Below, piece after piece: positions 1 through 10,518 of a DNA stretch of 64,000 nt. A program made the position numbers and the translations under genes. The notes beneath the pieces were generated by a model that did not search any database, was not told the DNA's origin, and saw nothing but the letters and a program-made list of their open reading frames with translations. Source of the stretch: Polyodon spathula (Eukaryota; Chordata; Actinopteri; Acipenseriformes; Polyodontidae); contig NC_054540.1 of assembly GCF_017654505.1 (NCBI RefSeq), positions 37,099,554 to 37,163,553 on the forward strand, read 5' to 3'. Positions within the stretch are counted from its first letter, which is position 1. Each line of letters begins with the position of its first letter.

Positions 1-3000
1 TGTTGTGAAAGTTCTGAAATTAAATGTTTTTCGCCATCACTGTAACATAATGTATTGACTATTACAGATCACATATGAGAAATCAAGCCATCACCATTCC
101 TATCCTGGGTACAGGTGTCAGTCCATACCGCACAATTGCAACTCTTTCATATAATGCTGAATCCGTTTTTGTAATTATAATAAAGTTAATTTTGTGCGAC
201 GGGTATCTCTTAGTATAGATGCTTTTTTGCAACCAGAATCACGAGGTGGCATACAATAAGAACTCTACACTTTTTCATTTACAAACTGAGCTTCAAGATG
301 TCATCAAGATAAATGGGACAAAAGCTTAGTGTAATCCACTAGATATTTGCTTTTTTAGGTTTAATTCTGTTTCTAAGATCCTGGTTTATAATAAATCTTT
401 GTTAAAAATGAAGGTTCAATTGATTATATCTTCTGGTTCCAAATAGATGACTGTAATTACAGTTTAATGTACTGCAAAGATGAATGAGAAGGGGTAAGGC
501 AGCTTTGTGTCCCGTGGGCTTCTCAGTACATACAGCAGTCAGAAGGAACCATTTAATGATTAGCATCAAAAAGCTTCTGTCAAACCAAGGAGGGCAATCT
601 AATACAATAAAATTAATTTGTATTTGTTGGAACAGATGGAAAATATCAACAGTTTGTTTTTCTGCAATGTACACTGTTGGTTGTCAATGAAACTAGTATA
701 CGCTTATAATGAACAGCAGACGTTTCAGTTGTATAATCTACAGCAATTCCTACGCTCTTGTGATCAGTCGCCAAAAGCCCTAAGAACCACTGTCTCTATA
801 ATAAAGACTAAATAAAAAGGTGCAATTGGTTTACGTGAAAGTAATTTTACAGTACGTCTTCTAGGAAGCCTGTGCACCATTAGGCAGCTCTGTGTCCTTG
901 AAGTCAGCATTGTGCTCTGCTACCCTAACAACCACTACGTTTTTTTGATGAACACATTTTTTCTTAACGTATGCATAAGAAAACTGATCTGATTCACTGC
1001 CTTTTAGTTTGTACTCTGGTAGGCTGCTTCAAATTACTCAATGTTCTCTTTCTACGTCTCTTTTAGGAGCAATGCAGAGTAAACAAAAACACAGCATTCT
1101 CAAGGGCATTCTGTAGTGTAAGGGGAATGCAAATCAAATGGATTGTAAACATGATGTAAAATGGATATACCCATTTTTAAAAAGCCTGTATCATTGATAT
1201 GGCCAGAGGTTAAAAAACAGTTACAGTGAAAAAGTTAATTGTAAGTGGACAACACCTGTAATGAACTTTCCTATTGAGAAAATCAGAGGATACAGTTATA
1301 TCATCTGTAAAAAGGCTACTTTAATGTGTGTGCCCTGTATCATTGCTAAGGACAGAGGTTTAATGTGGTAGTGCAACTGTTAATACTGGATAGAACCAGA
1401 AATGGAAGCTGAATGACAGAATCATAGAATACAGCTTAGTATCAAATGTGAACAGTCTATCTCAAAAGTGTATGATCTGCATCCCCAACATGGCCAATAT
1501 AACCACTTTACTAAACAGAACACAGCTGTGAACCAATTAAGGAGATGGCAGCCATATTAGTCAATATCAAGGATACACATTTAGCATTCCGTTTTCATAT
1601 ATCCTGCAAGTATGAAGTCAGTACCTCAATTAATCTCTCAGATAAGACGCTTTGACAACATAGTGTAACAGACATGGCCAGACTGACTCGCCGTTGCCGC
1701 ATGTTGGTGGATCGGGTGCCATGCCCCGAAGTCAGCCTGTCATGGAGAGATGCTGCCATGCTAATTAAGCAACAGAGGATACTGGGAAAGGGAAATGTTT
1801 CGGAGAAAATATTAATTGTGTTATGCCACTGTTAATTATTGTGTTATTGTAATGGGTTATTGTTGGATGGTGCTAGCTGCTGTTTGGCTGTCTAATAAAT
1901 TGCATTGTACCTGCAAGAACTGTTGTGTGTGTCCACCGGTTCCCATGCTCGCTATACATAATATTCTAAGTTTATATTATACTACTGCAGAGTGTATGGG
2001 GCTTTTTCAGGTAAAGAATCAAAGACAGTTTAAATCAATGTTTTATATGGAATAAGGAGATAGTCTTAGCCTTCTGGCAATTCTTAACAATTGTTAATTA
2101 AACAATTAAAGGACTGTGATTAATTCAGTCTATTGGGAGATAAACAAGTCTGAAAATGAATGCTGTTGGAGCCTGAAATACTATAATTACTATAATGTAA
2201 AATGGGCTCTGGGAACAAAGGGCCAGATTACATCTAAAGCTAAGACAGCATGTGAGTTCTAAAAAGCTGTGAGAATTGTGTGCCTATATAAAATTTACAA
2301 AAATGTTCAGTATTTCTGTACAGTTACTACATTATTTTTGAGAACAGCTTGTCCACTCTTTATAAAACTTTCTTAGGAACATAATCTTTTGTTATAAGGA
2401 GGCTGCTTGTCAGCCTGTCTGACTGCTTTTGCTTGTATCTCAAGAACTTCAGTTGTCATTAAACTTGCTAAGGCATTCTTTAGCCCAAGATATTGAGTGT
2501 ATCACAATCTGGTGATATATTAAGGCATATTGGACAGGAATTATCTAGTGCAGTATAGTGATTGATTGTAAGAGTATCGGTTCATTACCCCCATCCGGCT
2601 GCAGAAATGTGAATTCAGGTAATGGCTTTCATTGAATTCCTTACGATGCAAAGTGCAATTTGTGGACTAATATGAGGAAAAGGCAGGTAATGGGGCTGCT
2701 CCTCATTGACTGTGACAGTGATATGGTGTAAATGCAGGGCTATTGGATAAGACACTGAATACATAACAGCAAGGAGAAGGAAGGTCATTTTTCAGCAGCG
2801 CATGAACAAACCTGCTCTTTACCAGCTGTCAGCTGGTAGCCGCTTCCTGGATGCGATTCGGATGTAGGACATTAGCCAAGGAAAAACACATCTCTTTAGG
2901 ACTCGTTTTTTACATTATCAAACATTTGGTCATTCCTCCAATTAAAGGGAACCCACAAACAATCACTTCCCAGTGTCATTTTCAAAAGGAGGCAAAACTG

Positions 3001-3976
3001 ACACTGTCTGTTTCTACTTATTGTGCTGCAGCGGTCCCTACCGGCCATGGATGTATGGACAGGCACCCCCTTATATCTCATGATTCTGACACTGTCAACA
3101 TTCTGAGCTCAAGAATGTTCTTGAATTTTCATCACAAATGGATATGCAGTGCTCTAAGTGTACAGTATGTGAAACTGTGACATGCGTTTGCACACACAGA
3201 GCCTCCGCTGTATCCCAGTCACTGGGGATAATACAGTAAAAACTCACTTCATCACCACATGCAGAGGTGAAAGCTGCCAGTCATAAAAGCTCAGCAACCC
3301 CTAATGAAATGTGTAAGAGCTGGAGTGGGGGTTCAATTCCCAGCTGCCAATACAATGCACTGTCATAAAGTTTTTCAAGGCCAGGGGTCATTGTCATAAA
3401 GCTGCGTTGCTGTGGAGATTGTAGGCCACACCAGCAATAAAAAGGTATTACTGCTTAAATAAACACTTTGAAAAACAAGCAGTTGGCTTTTGTCAGTATT
3501 GTTTTGTTTTTTAAATAATTAAAAAAAAAAAAAAGTTTGATGGTGACATTGTTTGGATTAAATAAAATACAGCCCAAAACAGGCTGTAAGCAAAAGCAGA
3601 CACGTAGTCCCCCTCTGCATGTGCAGACATCAGGGCATTTCTGTCATTCAGAAGCTTTACACTGGATTTGGCCACCACAATGGGACTCTATTTGCATCGT
3701 CTGACCCCTGCCTGACACATTGCCCTTTCCTGACTGCTGACTCGCACTCTGCATTGTGAATGAACTCTCCTGCCTACCAGCTCCAAATGTCACCGCTCCA
3801 AAAAACATCATGTGACCCTGTCCTGTCAACACAAGCTATCAGGTAACTTTTTTTTTTTTTTTTTTTTTAAAGAAAATTTCAAAGGTTAATTCATATAATT
3901 TTAAATTAGGAGTGAGATTTGTCCTGTTCTTTCTTTTAGGAGTTAGATTGCTAAGTCTGATTCCAAAAGTCTAGAG
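1..3976. other. AT-rich stretch without a recognised gene
   Basis: No reading frame here looks like a protein family or carries convincing splice sites. The stretch holds homopolymer runs (poly-A near 3520-3535, poly-T near 3847-3867) and one possible LTR-like block listed separately. It is most likely intron or intergenic DNA. Confidence 0.6.
1667..1957 (+). repeat. possible solo LTR-like block
   Basis: The block begins TGTAACAGACATGG, ends with CGCTATACA, and is more GC-rich than its neighbours. An AATAAA signal lies near 1893, followed by a pyrimidine/GT-rich stretch, as in the R-U5 part of an LTR. No target-site duplication is visible and no internal retroelement genes are attached, so this is only a weak call. 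Confidence 0.25.
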
Positions 3977-4059
3977 ACTGGTTTCAAATACCTTAATTAG
4001 TACTAGTCTTGGACAGCCTTACCTAAATTAACATTAGTGCTAATCTATGTGAAACCAGC
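3977..4059. repeat. short hairpin MITE (family also at 34204-34280)
   Basis: The ends are imperfect inverted repeats: ACTGGTTTCA on the left and TGAAACCAGC on the right, with ATTAGTACTA and TTAGTGCTAAT as inner arms. The interior TCTTGGACAGCC matches the reverse complement of the second copy near 34240. The element has no coding capacity. Confidence 0.55.
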
Positions 4060-4567
4060 CACTGGAATTGACTGTACCTACATTTGTTGATAAAAAAGGC
4101 CAAATTAGCCAGGGCAAGAGATCATTGACAAGCAGTGTTCTACTCAGTACCTATGCAATGTACAGCAACCACAGTTCAGCTGCTGAAGCTGTTCCTATAG
4201 AAGCTATCCCATAGGAGGTCTTTTCTGGAAATATCAGTCATTCGGATGGCATTGACTACTGTTGAGCATTTCTCAGGTGATTCAATGCTCATTTCCATAT
4301 TTCAAATTATTACTGTAGGTAATTCACTTTGTAGGCTATGAAAAGGATTATTTTTTCATATTAATTATTTTAGTATTTCTAAATGTAGTCCCACATGAAT
4401 TGTGGAAAGTTACTTCATTACGTTTCTGAGGTCCTAGTGATGTCAAGAGGGGTGAAAATCATTTGTAAGGATGATAGATACTAAATGGAATGAGACCATA
4501 ATGTCCCCATTGACTCTCGTTATATTCAGGGCTTTTATTTTTTCATTCAGGCAAGTTGTTTAGTTAC

Positions 4568-4780
4568 CTCCTGGAGGTCCTGCAGCACTGCGTTGAGCCG
4601 CTCATTCTCAGCCTGCACGTTGGATATGATGCTCTTGTTCTGTTTCATTTCGGTTTGCAGATCCAGGATCTTGCCAATGTAGTAGGCCTCTTTAGAGGCG
4701 GACTCCTGCAGGAGGTTCTCCTCAAGTGTCTCCCCATCCTCCGCCACTTTCCTCTGGATCGAATAGGCCTGGCCAAATGC
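4568..4780 (-). CDS. internal coiled-coil exon of an unidentified host gene
   Basis: This 213-bp exon is open throughout in phase 0-0 and encodes 71 residues. Upstream on the minus strand is a strong acceptor: a pyrimidine-rich tract ending CTGATCTCCACAG, with the exon starting at 4780. The donor is GAG|GTAACT, with the last exon base at 4568. The peptide starts [12 protein letters not shown] and ends [10 protein letters not shown]. It is rich in E, Q, K and L with heptad-like spacing, for example [19 protein letters not shown] and [10 protein letters not shown], so it is a coiled-coil segment. GC content and codon use are clearly higher than the flanking AT-rich DNA, and no stops or frameshifts interrupt it. 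I do not recognise the protein. No other exon of the gene was found, so the flanking introns must be long, or this exon lies at the window-side end of a gene continuing elsewhere. Most of the window could be its introns. Confidence 0.8.
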
Positions 4781-5850
4781 CTGTGGAGATCAGAGAAAAG
4801 AAAAGACAACTGGATTATGCTTTTTCATAATAAAACCTGCTTCCAACCCCGCACCAGGTTTGAAAAAGTTCAAGTGAAAATGGAACACAATTAAGGGCTG
4901 GATTCTCAATTAGTGCACTTTTCTCTGGGCTTTACAATGCTTACTTATGCTTTACCATGGTTTCACTGTGCTTTACTACACTTTGCTATGCTTTTATTAT
5001 GGTAACCCTTCAGAAAGGAAGCCCCTAAATGAAAAGTATGTTTTTTCTGACTTGGTAACTTTTATGGGTGTGTTTTTCTTTCTGATAAAACTATGAGAAC
5101 AGCATTTTGGAGTAAATAATGTAGCTTTATGAATGTAGCCCTTATTGACAGCCCCTTTACACAACAGTATGTACCACATATTGCAGGTCTTCTAATTTAT
5201 TGACCAGCCCCTGCACAGAATATTGAGGGGGGAAATACCAGTATCTGTGAAAGTGCTTACAAAAAGATACAGCACTTAAGAAGCTGAAGTAATATACAGA
5301 GACTGACGTAACCAGCTCCCATTGTTGAATTCAGCCATCGGGAAAAAAAAAACACCGCTGGTGTAGTTTTATGACAGTGTCTGGCACATATCAAGGGACT
5401 TGCTTTTAAATAAAACAACACACGGGTATATCGGTTAATGGACAGCTTGGCTTTCCTTTAAATGCCAACAGGGTTATGTAAAACACATCCTAATGTGATG
5501 AGGTAGTTGTTTACACCCTTTCACTCAATTCCATTAGCTTACAAACTGCTATCAGGCTGATAAAATCAGATTCCGGGCCAATGCCTTGCCAGATTTAGCT
5601 TTCAAGTTCTAACAGGATTCCTATTGATGACAATGAGCTAAACATTCTAAAAATACCTCTTTGAAATGATGCCTAAAAGGGTACTTTATCTGAAGATGAA
5701 CTTACTTAAATACAAACCGATCCATTGCTTTCTGTTGAAAAACACTGTTGTGTCCCATTTCAACTCTTTTGCCCAATGTGGAATATTACATTGTTTTTAT
5801 GACAACGCAATGTGTACACAGCTATATATATATAGATAGATATATAGATA
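4781..5850. other. presumed intron/intergenic DNA
   Basis: Contains one fragment of the CTTTACCATG-rich MITE family (about 4915-5015) and, just before the Tc1 terminal repeat at 5851, a TATA/GATA simple repeat (5824-5851). No gene is seen. Confidence 0.5.
4915..5015 (+). repeat. fragment of the TTATAAAAGTTTACC MITE family
   Basis: It shows the family's characteristic string of CTTTACAATGC, CTTTACCATGG and CTTTGCTATGC words and ends in a diverged version of the right terminus. Related copies are at 11911-13084 (interrupted), 33319-33470, 36391-36472 and near 36880-36970. Confidence 0.5.
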
Positions 5851-5908
5851 TACAGTACTGTGCAAAAGTTTTAGGCAGGTGTGAAAAAATGCTGTAAAGT
5901 AAGAATGC
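5851..5908 (+). repeat. orphan Tc1 left terminal repeat
   Basis: Fifty-eight bases starting TACAGTACTGTGCAAAAG match the left end of the Tc1 element at 7131 and, inverted, its right end at 8670. After AGAATGC the match stops and unrelated sequence begins. It preserves the outermost bases (TACAGTACTG) better than the inner left end at 7131, which reads CTGTACTG. It is therefore either the remnant of a separate Tc1 insertion or the outer end of a larger composite unit, 5851-8670. Confidence 0.85.
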
Positions 5909-6322
5909 GAGAACGGTTCCTAATTTTACGTTTGTTTTCCTGGTGAAGATGTCTTATTGTCCAGTTTTAAGAAGGAATAAACAAGTCTCTGTGAAATAAT
6001 GGTGCAGCCTGTGTCCACTGTCCAGAGAAACAGACATGCAGAGTAAGAAAAACTCATATATTCATATAATATACATTTATACTCATATAAATACAGATAT
6101 TCAAAGACTGCAGGGAAAAATTCAAGTCACTTGCACTTTAATGACTTGAATGAAAATTGATTTCACATGGAATGACCAATAAAAGAGAATTAGTTCTGAA
6201 CATTCAATCAATCTACAGCATATGCACTTAATTTCTTTACATTTCATTCTACTGTATATTTTAATGCAAATAATCCAAAATTGTGTTACCATAATTAAAA
6301 TCTATTTGCATGTTATTTAGAC
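5909..6322. other. unassigned segment between orphan Tc1 end and LTR-like repeat
   Basis: AT-rich, with no reading frame of note. It is present only in the copy at 5.9 kb and not beside the inverted partner at 17.1 kb, so the homology between the two compound units starts at about 6323. Confidence 0.5.
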
Positions 6323-7130
6323 AGACAGTTAGACAAACGTTTGGGACCCTATGGAAGGGTGTGGGTATTCACTGAAACGGGAAACAGAAGTGTATTTGTA
6401 AACACAGCACAGGTGCCCAGTTTTATTTGTTAATTTTTTTTCTTTCTGCAAGGATTTATTTTATTCTGCAAAGGGCGCTGTTTTCTGTTGCTTGAGTACG
6501 GACAATGGTAATCAGGTCCACTGTAATACCATTAATGGTACAGTCCGTTGCTTCCGCACTCACAGGTGCTCAAAAGAATAATGAAAACCAAAGGCGAAAG
6601 AAGAAGGGAAAATAAAACACAGTAATAAAACTACAAAGCAAAAGTGCTGCTTACACAGTACCCCCACTGCAGCTACGCCGGTCAGCTCGGGTCTCCGTCC
6701 TGTGCTTCGCTGTGCACTATACACTGGGGTAGCCAAAGTTCCCCTATCACGACACACGTCCCCTCGGGTACATAGCCATATATTTAATAATCGGTTTGGC
6801 TAAGGATGGCTGTCTTCCTCAGCCGTGTTTGCCTGATTTTGGTCACTTGTTCCAACCACTGGCTTTCCAGCCTGGTCTGTGTTTACACCGGCTTTCTCCA
6901 TTGGCGTCTCTGTGGATTCTCAATCACGGCCACCTGAATGCACAACCAAGTGCAGTACTTATGAACCTAGCAATCCCCCCTAGGCCCGACGCAGCCACTC
7001 AGAGAGAGGGAAAGCCCTCCCCACCTTTCCGTGTCATCGCCATGACTGACAGATGGATCTTACGGGGATTCCGCCAGAGCTTGGAATTGGTGCAGTACCA
7101 CGCATGCGCCAGACAGTCAGTACAAATCTC
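6323..7130 (-). repeat. LTR-like repeat joined to Tc1, copy 1
   Basis: This is the reverse complement of 16253-17056, from the Tc1 junction (GCCAGACAGTCAGTACAAAT) to the distal end. In the minus orientation it carries the family motif ATTACCATTGTCCGTAC (6496-6513), then AATAAA words, then CCACACCCTTCCATAGGG near 6342-6360. This layout suits the 3' part of a retroelement LTR with a polyadenylation site. It encodes no protein I recognise. Short open frames in it are incidental. Confidence 0.6.
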
Positions 7131-8668
7131 GCTGTACTGTGCAAAAGTTTTAGGCAGGTGTGAAAAAATGCTGTAAAGTAAGAATGCTTTGAAAAATAGA
7201 CATGTTAATAGTTTATATTTATCAATTAACTAAATGCAAAGTGAGTGAACAGAAGAAAAATCTACATCAAATCAATATTTGGTGTGACCACCCTTTGCCT
7301 TCAAAACAGCATCAATTCTTCTAGGTACACGTGCACAAAGTCAGGGATTTTGTAGGCATATAGTCAGGTGTATGATTAAACAATTACACCAAACAGGTGC
7401 AAATGATCATATAATTCAATATGTAGGTTGAAACACAATCATTAACTGAAACAGAAACAGCTGTGTAGGAGGAATAAAACTGGGTGAGGAACAGCCAAAC
7501 TCGGCTAACAAGGTGAGGTTGCTGAAGACAGTTTACTGTCAAAAGTCATACACCATGGCAAGACTGAGCACAGCAACAAGACACAAGGTAGTTATACTGC
7601 ATCAGCAAGGTCTCTCCCAGGCAGAAATTTCAAGGCAGACAGGGGTATCCAGATGTGCTGTCCAAGCTCTTTTGAAGAAGCACAAAGAAAAGGGCAACGT
7701 TGAGGACCGTAGACGCAGTGGTCGGCCAAGGAAACTTACTGCAGCAGATGAAAGACATATCATGCTTACTTCCCTTCGCAATTGGAAGATGTCCAGCAAT
7801 GCCATCAGCTCAGGATTGGCAAGAAACAGTGGGACCCTGGTACACCCATCTACTGTCCGGAGAAGTCTGGTCAGAAGTGGCCTTCATGGAAGACTTGCGG
7901 CCAAAAAGTCATACCTCCGATGTGGAAACAAGGCCAAGCGACTCAACTATGCATGAAAACACAGGGACTGGGGTGCAGAAAAATGGCAGCAGGTACTCTG
8001 GAATGATGAGTCAAAATTTGAAATATTTGGCTGTAGCAGAAGGCAGTTTGTTCACCGAAGGGCTGGAGAGCGGTACATGAATGAGTGTTTGCAGGCAATA
8101 GTGAAGCATGCTGGAGGTTCCTTGCAAGTTTGGGGCTGCATTTCTGCAAAGGGAGTTGGGGATTTGGTCAGAATTAATGGTCTCCTCAATGCTGAGAAGT
8201 ACAGGCAGATACTTATCCATCATGCAATACCATCAGGGAGGCATCTGATTGGCCCCAAATTTATTCTGCAGCATGACAACGACCCCAAGCATACAGCGAA
8301 AGAAGAGTCCTGGAAGTGATGGTATGGCCCCCACAGAGCCCTGAACTCAACATCATCGAGTCTGTCTGGGATTACATGAAGAGAGAGAAGCAACTGAGGC
8401 TGCCTAAATCCACAGAAGAACTGTGGTTAGTTCTCCAAGATGTTTGGGCCAACCTATCTGCCGAGTTCCTTCAAAAACTGTGTGCAAGTGTACCTAGAAG
8501 AATTGATGCTGTTTTGAAGGCAAAGGGTGGTCACAACAAATATTGATTTGATGTAGATTTTTCTTCTGTTCACTCACTCTGCATTTAGTTAATTGATAAG
8601 TATAAACTATTAACATTCTTACTTTACAGTATTTTTTCACACCTGCCTAAAACTTTTGCACAGTACTG

Positions 8669-8670
<2 letters not shown>
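7131..8670 (+). mobile_element. Tc1-like DNA transposon, copy 1 (full length, inactive)
   Basis: About 1.54 kb bounded by inverted repeats. The left end is GTACTGTGCAAAAG and the right end CTTTTGCACAGTACTGTA, adjoining TA. The inverted repeats are long, about 200 bp (7131-7340 against 8478-8670), so the 5' repeat includes an antisense copy of the last 20 or so codons of the transposase. One transposase gene lies between, broken by a stop and a deletion. From general knowledge, closely related Tc1 elements with this terminus have been described in fishes and lampreys. Confidence 0.95.
7555..8546 (+). pseudogene. Tc1 transposase, copy 1 (inactivated)
   Basis: The reading frame starts MARLSTATRHKV at the ATG at 7555, the first in-frame start giving the family N-terminus. 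A helix-turn-helix paired-type DNA-binding region follows (GLSQAEISRQTGVSRCAVQA) with the GRPR linker (SGRPRKLTAADERH). The DDE catalytic region is readable in pieces: WNDESKFEIFG (first D), LQHDNDPKHTA (second D) and SPELNIIESVWDY (final E). It ends PRRIDAVLKAKGGH. Inactivating lesions are an in-frame TGA at about 7954, after NYA, and a deletion after 8297 (KHTA) that removes about 33 bases present in copy 2 and shifts the frame. The deletion joins two CAGCG words of the intact sequence, suggesting a microhomology event. The protein cut and pasted the element in the nucleus; this copy cannot. Confidence 0.95.

Positions 8671-8677
<7 letters not shown>

Positions 8678-8702
<25 letters not shown>
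8678..8702. repeat. (GA)n microsatellite
   Basis: A pure GA run of about 25 bases lying directly beyond the right Tc1 terminus. Confidence 0.95.
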
Positions 8703-8724
8703 AATAAAGTAGGGAGAGGATAAA

Positions 8725-9142
8725 TGTGGTCTGGGGTTTAAAATGAGTAGCAGGACTACAGCCCCCAGAATCCCTCACAGCTTGGAATTGGAGCAGGGAT
8801 GATTAGCACCTGGTACTAATGTAATGAGGGACAACTACCTGAAATATAGCATGCAGATATAAGCAGGGCTGGAACTGGCTATTGGGGTATGTAGGTCTGT
8901 GTGAAGTCTAAGGCCTGCAGGAAGACTCCCTAACTACTGCAATAAGGTAATATGCACTGTGTGTGTGCTATTACTTATGTTTAAAACAATGTGTTTTGTG
9001 TTGGCAAATAGTTTAGCCATCCAGTTGTGAGTCAGAGATCATTCAGATTTTTGATTTGAGTGCTCCAACTAAGAGTTACGCTTTTGTTTGTTTTGTTTTG
9101 TTTCATGAATAAAGGTACAGGTACTGCCCTGTTTGTTTACAA
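8725..9142 (+). repeat. possible solo LTR-like block
   Basis: The block runs from TGTGGTCTGGGG to GTTTGTTTACA, giving TG...CA ends. It has a TATA-like ATATAAGCAGGG near 8857 and AATAAAGGTACAGGTACTG near 9111 as a possible polyadenylation region. The right edge abuts the fold-back element at 9149. No target duplication or internal genes are visible. The GTTTAC end word recalls the motif-defined LTR-like family (6.3, 16.3, 27.3 and 48 kb), but the match is weak. Confidence 0.3.
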
Positions 9143-9148
9143 AGACAA

Positions 9149-10518
9149 TGAAAAAGATCCTGAATTGTGTTCAAAGTTACATGCCAAGGTAAGACTTTGT
9201 CGCATAACACTATGTAACACAATTTTTGTTCCTGGGTAGTAAGTGTTATTTCCTAATTGCTTATGCCTCAAAAGTATAGAAAATGGCTATTATTCCCCAC
9301 AAACTTTGTTTTTGTGACCAGGACAGTGATATTTTGAAATGTACCTATTTCCAATGAGAAAACGGTCTTTTCGTTCACATAAAGTCAGAAAAAAACAACA
9401 TATGAATCCAAATTAACATGTATTTATACTAAAGTAATACAAAAATGACTGCAAAAGATTTAGAAGTGAGTAGTTTATCGGGATTTACGATTATACTGTA
9501 AATCACTTTCACGAATCAGCCCCCAAATGTAGTCTCCCATCATGTTCTCGTTATACTGTCCTTGGTAGCGGCGTTCAAAGTCCAGTATATCCTGGTGGAA
9601 GCGATCGCCTTGTTCCTTCGAGTACGTGCCCATGTTCTCCTTGAATTTATCAAGATGACCATCAAGGATATGGACTTTGTGCCAGAGTTCTTCACCAGAG
9701 TCTCAACCAGCTCCACATAGTTTTCGGCCTTGTGATTGCCCAGGAAGCCCCAAACCACTGCGACAAAGCTGTTCCAAGCCGCTTTCTCCTTACTAGTGAG
9801 CTTCTTGGGGAATTCATTGCACTCCAGGATCTTCTTTATCTGTGGTCTGACGAAGACACCGGCTTTGACCTTTGCCTCAGACAACTTAGGGAAGAAGTCT
9901 TGAAGGTACTTGAAGGCTGCCGACTCCTTATCTAGAGCGCTGACAAATTGTTTCATAAGGCCCAATTTGATGTGCAGTGGTGGCATCAGCACCTTCCGGG
10001 GGTCCACCAGTGGCTCCCACTTGACGTTGTTCCTCCCCACAGAGAACTCAGTCCGCTGTGGCCAGTCCCGCCTGTGGTAGTGCGCCTTGGTGTCCCTGCT
10101 GTCCCAAAGGCAAAGATAGCAGGGAAACTTGGTAAAACCGCCTTGGAGACCCATCAGGAATGCCACCATTGCAGTCTCTTGATGCCATCTCAGAAAAATG
10201 CAGATATGTATCCACTTAGGCAGCTGGAACTAAACTGAACTGGTGGGCTTAAGGCCCCTGTATTTATACTACTATTTATATTACTGGAAAGTTCTAGAAG
10301 TTACTCCAAGTTTACTCAGCACTGAATCTATCTGGAATGTTCTGGAAAATAGGTACATTTCAAAATATCACTGTCCTGGTCACAAAAGCAAAGTTTGTGG
10401 GGAATAATAGCCATTTTCTATACTTTTGAGGCATAAGCCATTAAGAAATAACACTTACTACCCAGGAACCAAAAAAAAAAAAAAATGTGTTACACGGTCT
10501 AATTCAGGATCTTTTTCA
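9149..10518. mobile_element. fold-back DNA element with captured or residual gene
   Basis: The terminal regions are long inverted repeats. The outermost TGAAAAAGATCCTGAATT (9149) matches the complement at 10501-10518. After a gap in the right arm, about 130 bp pair again: 9220-9350 (TGTTCCTGGGTAGTAAGTG and GCTTATGCCTCAAAAG) against 10335-10470. The interior carries a decayed minus-strand reading frame. The right arm holds a poly-A run (10471-10485). No target duplication is clear. The size and structure suit a DNA transposon or fold-back element of unknown superfamily. Confidence 0.85.
9475..10169 (-). pseudogene. uncharacterised repeat-borne gene fragment
   Basis: The open frame from 10169 begins at a low-certainty start, inside a region that reads on upstream (FLRWHQETA), so the true N-terminus is missing. 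Visible features are a Cys pair and aromatic cluster (CYLCLWDSRD), a conserved-looking PLHIKLGLMKQFV and a Lys-rich middle (PQIKKILECNEFPKKL). A frameshift lies between about 9660 and 9690. In the next frame the tail continues DRFHQDILDFERRYQ, then MMGDYIWGLIRESD, and stops at 9475. I recall very similar proteins as dispersed, unannotated genes in many animal genomes. PLHIKLGLMK could be a remnant of a DDE-type transposase core, but that is inference. The position inside inverted repeats says it moves, or moved, with the element. Confidence 0.8.

Noticed and set aside
6796..7176. 126-codon plus frame, with a partner at 16221-16547 on the other strand
   Set aside because: Both lie in the two copies of the LTR-like repeat, and they carry no protein family signature.
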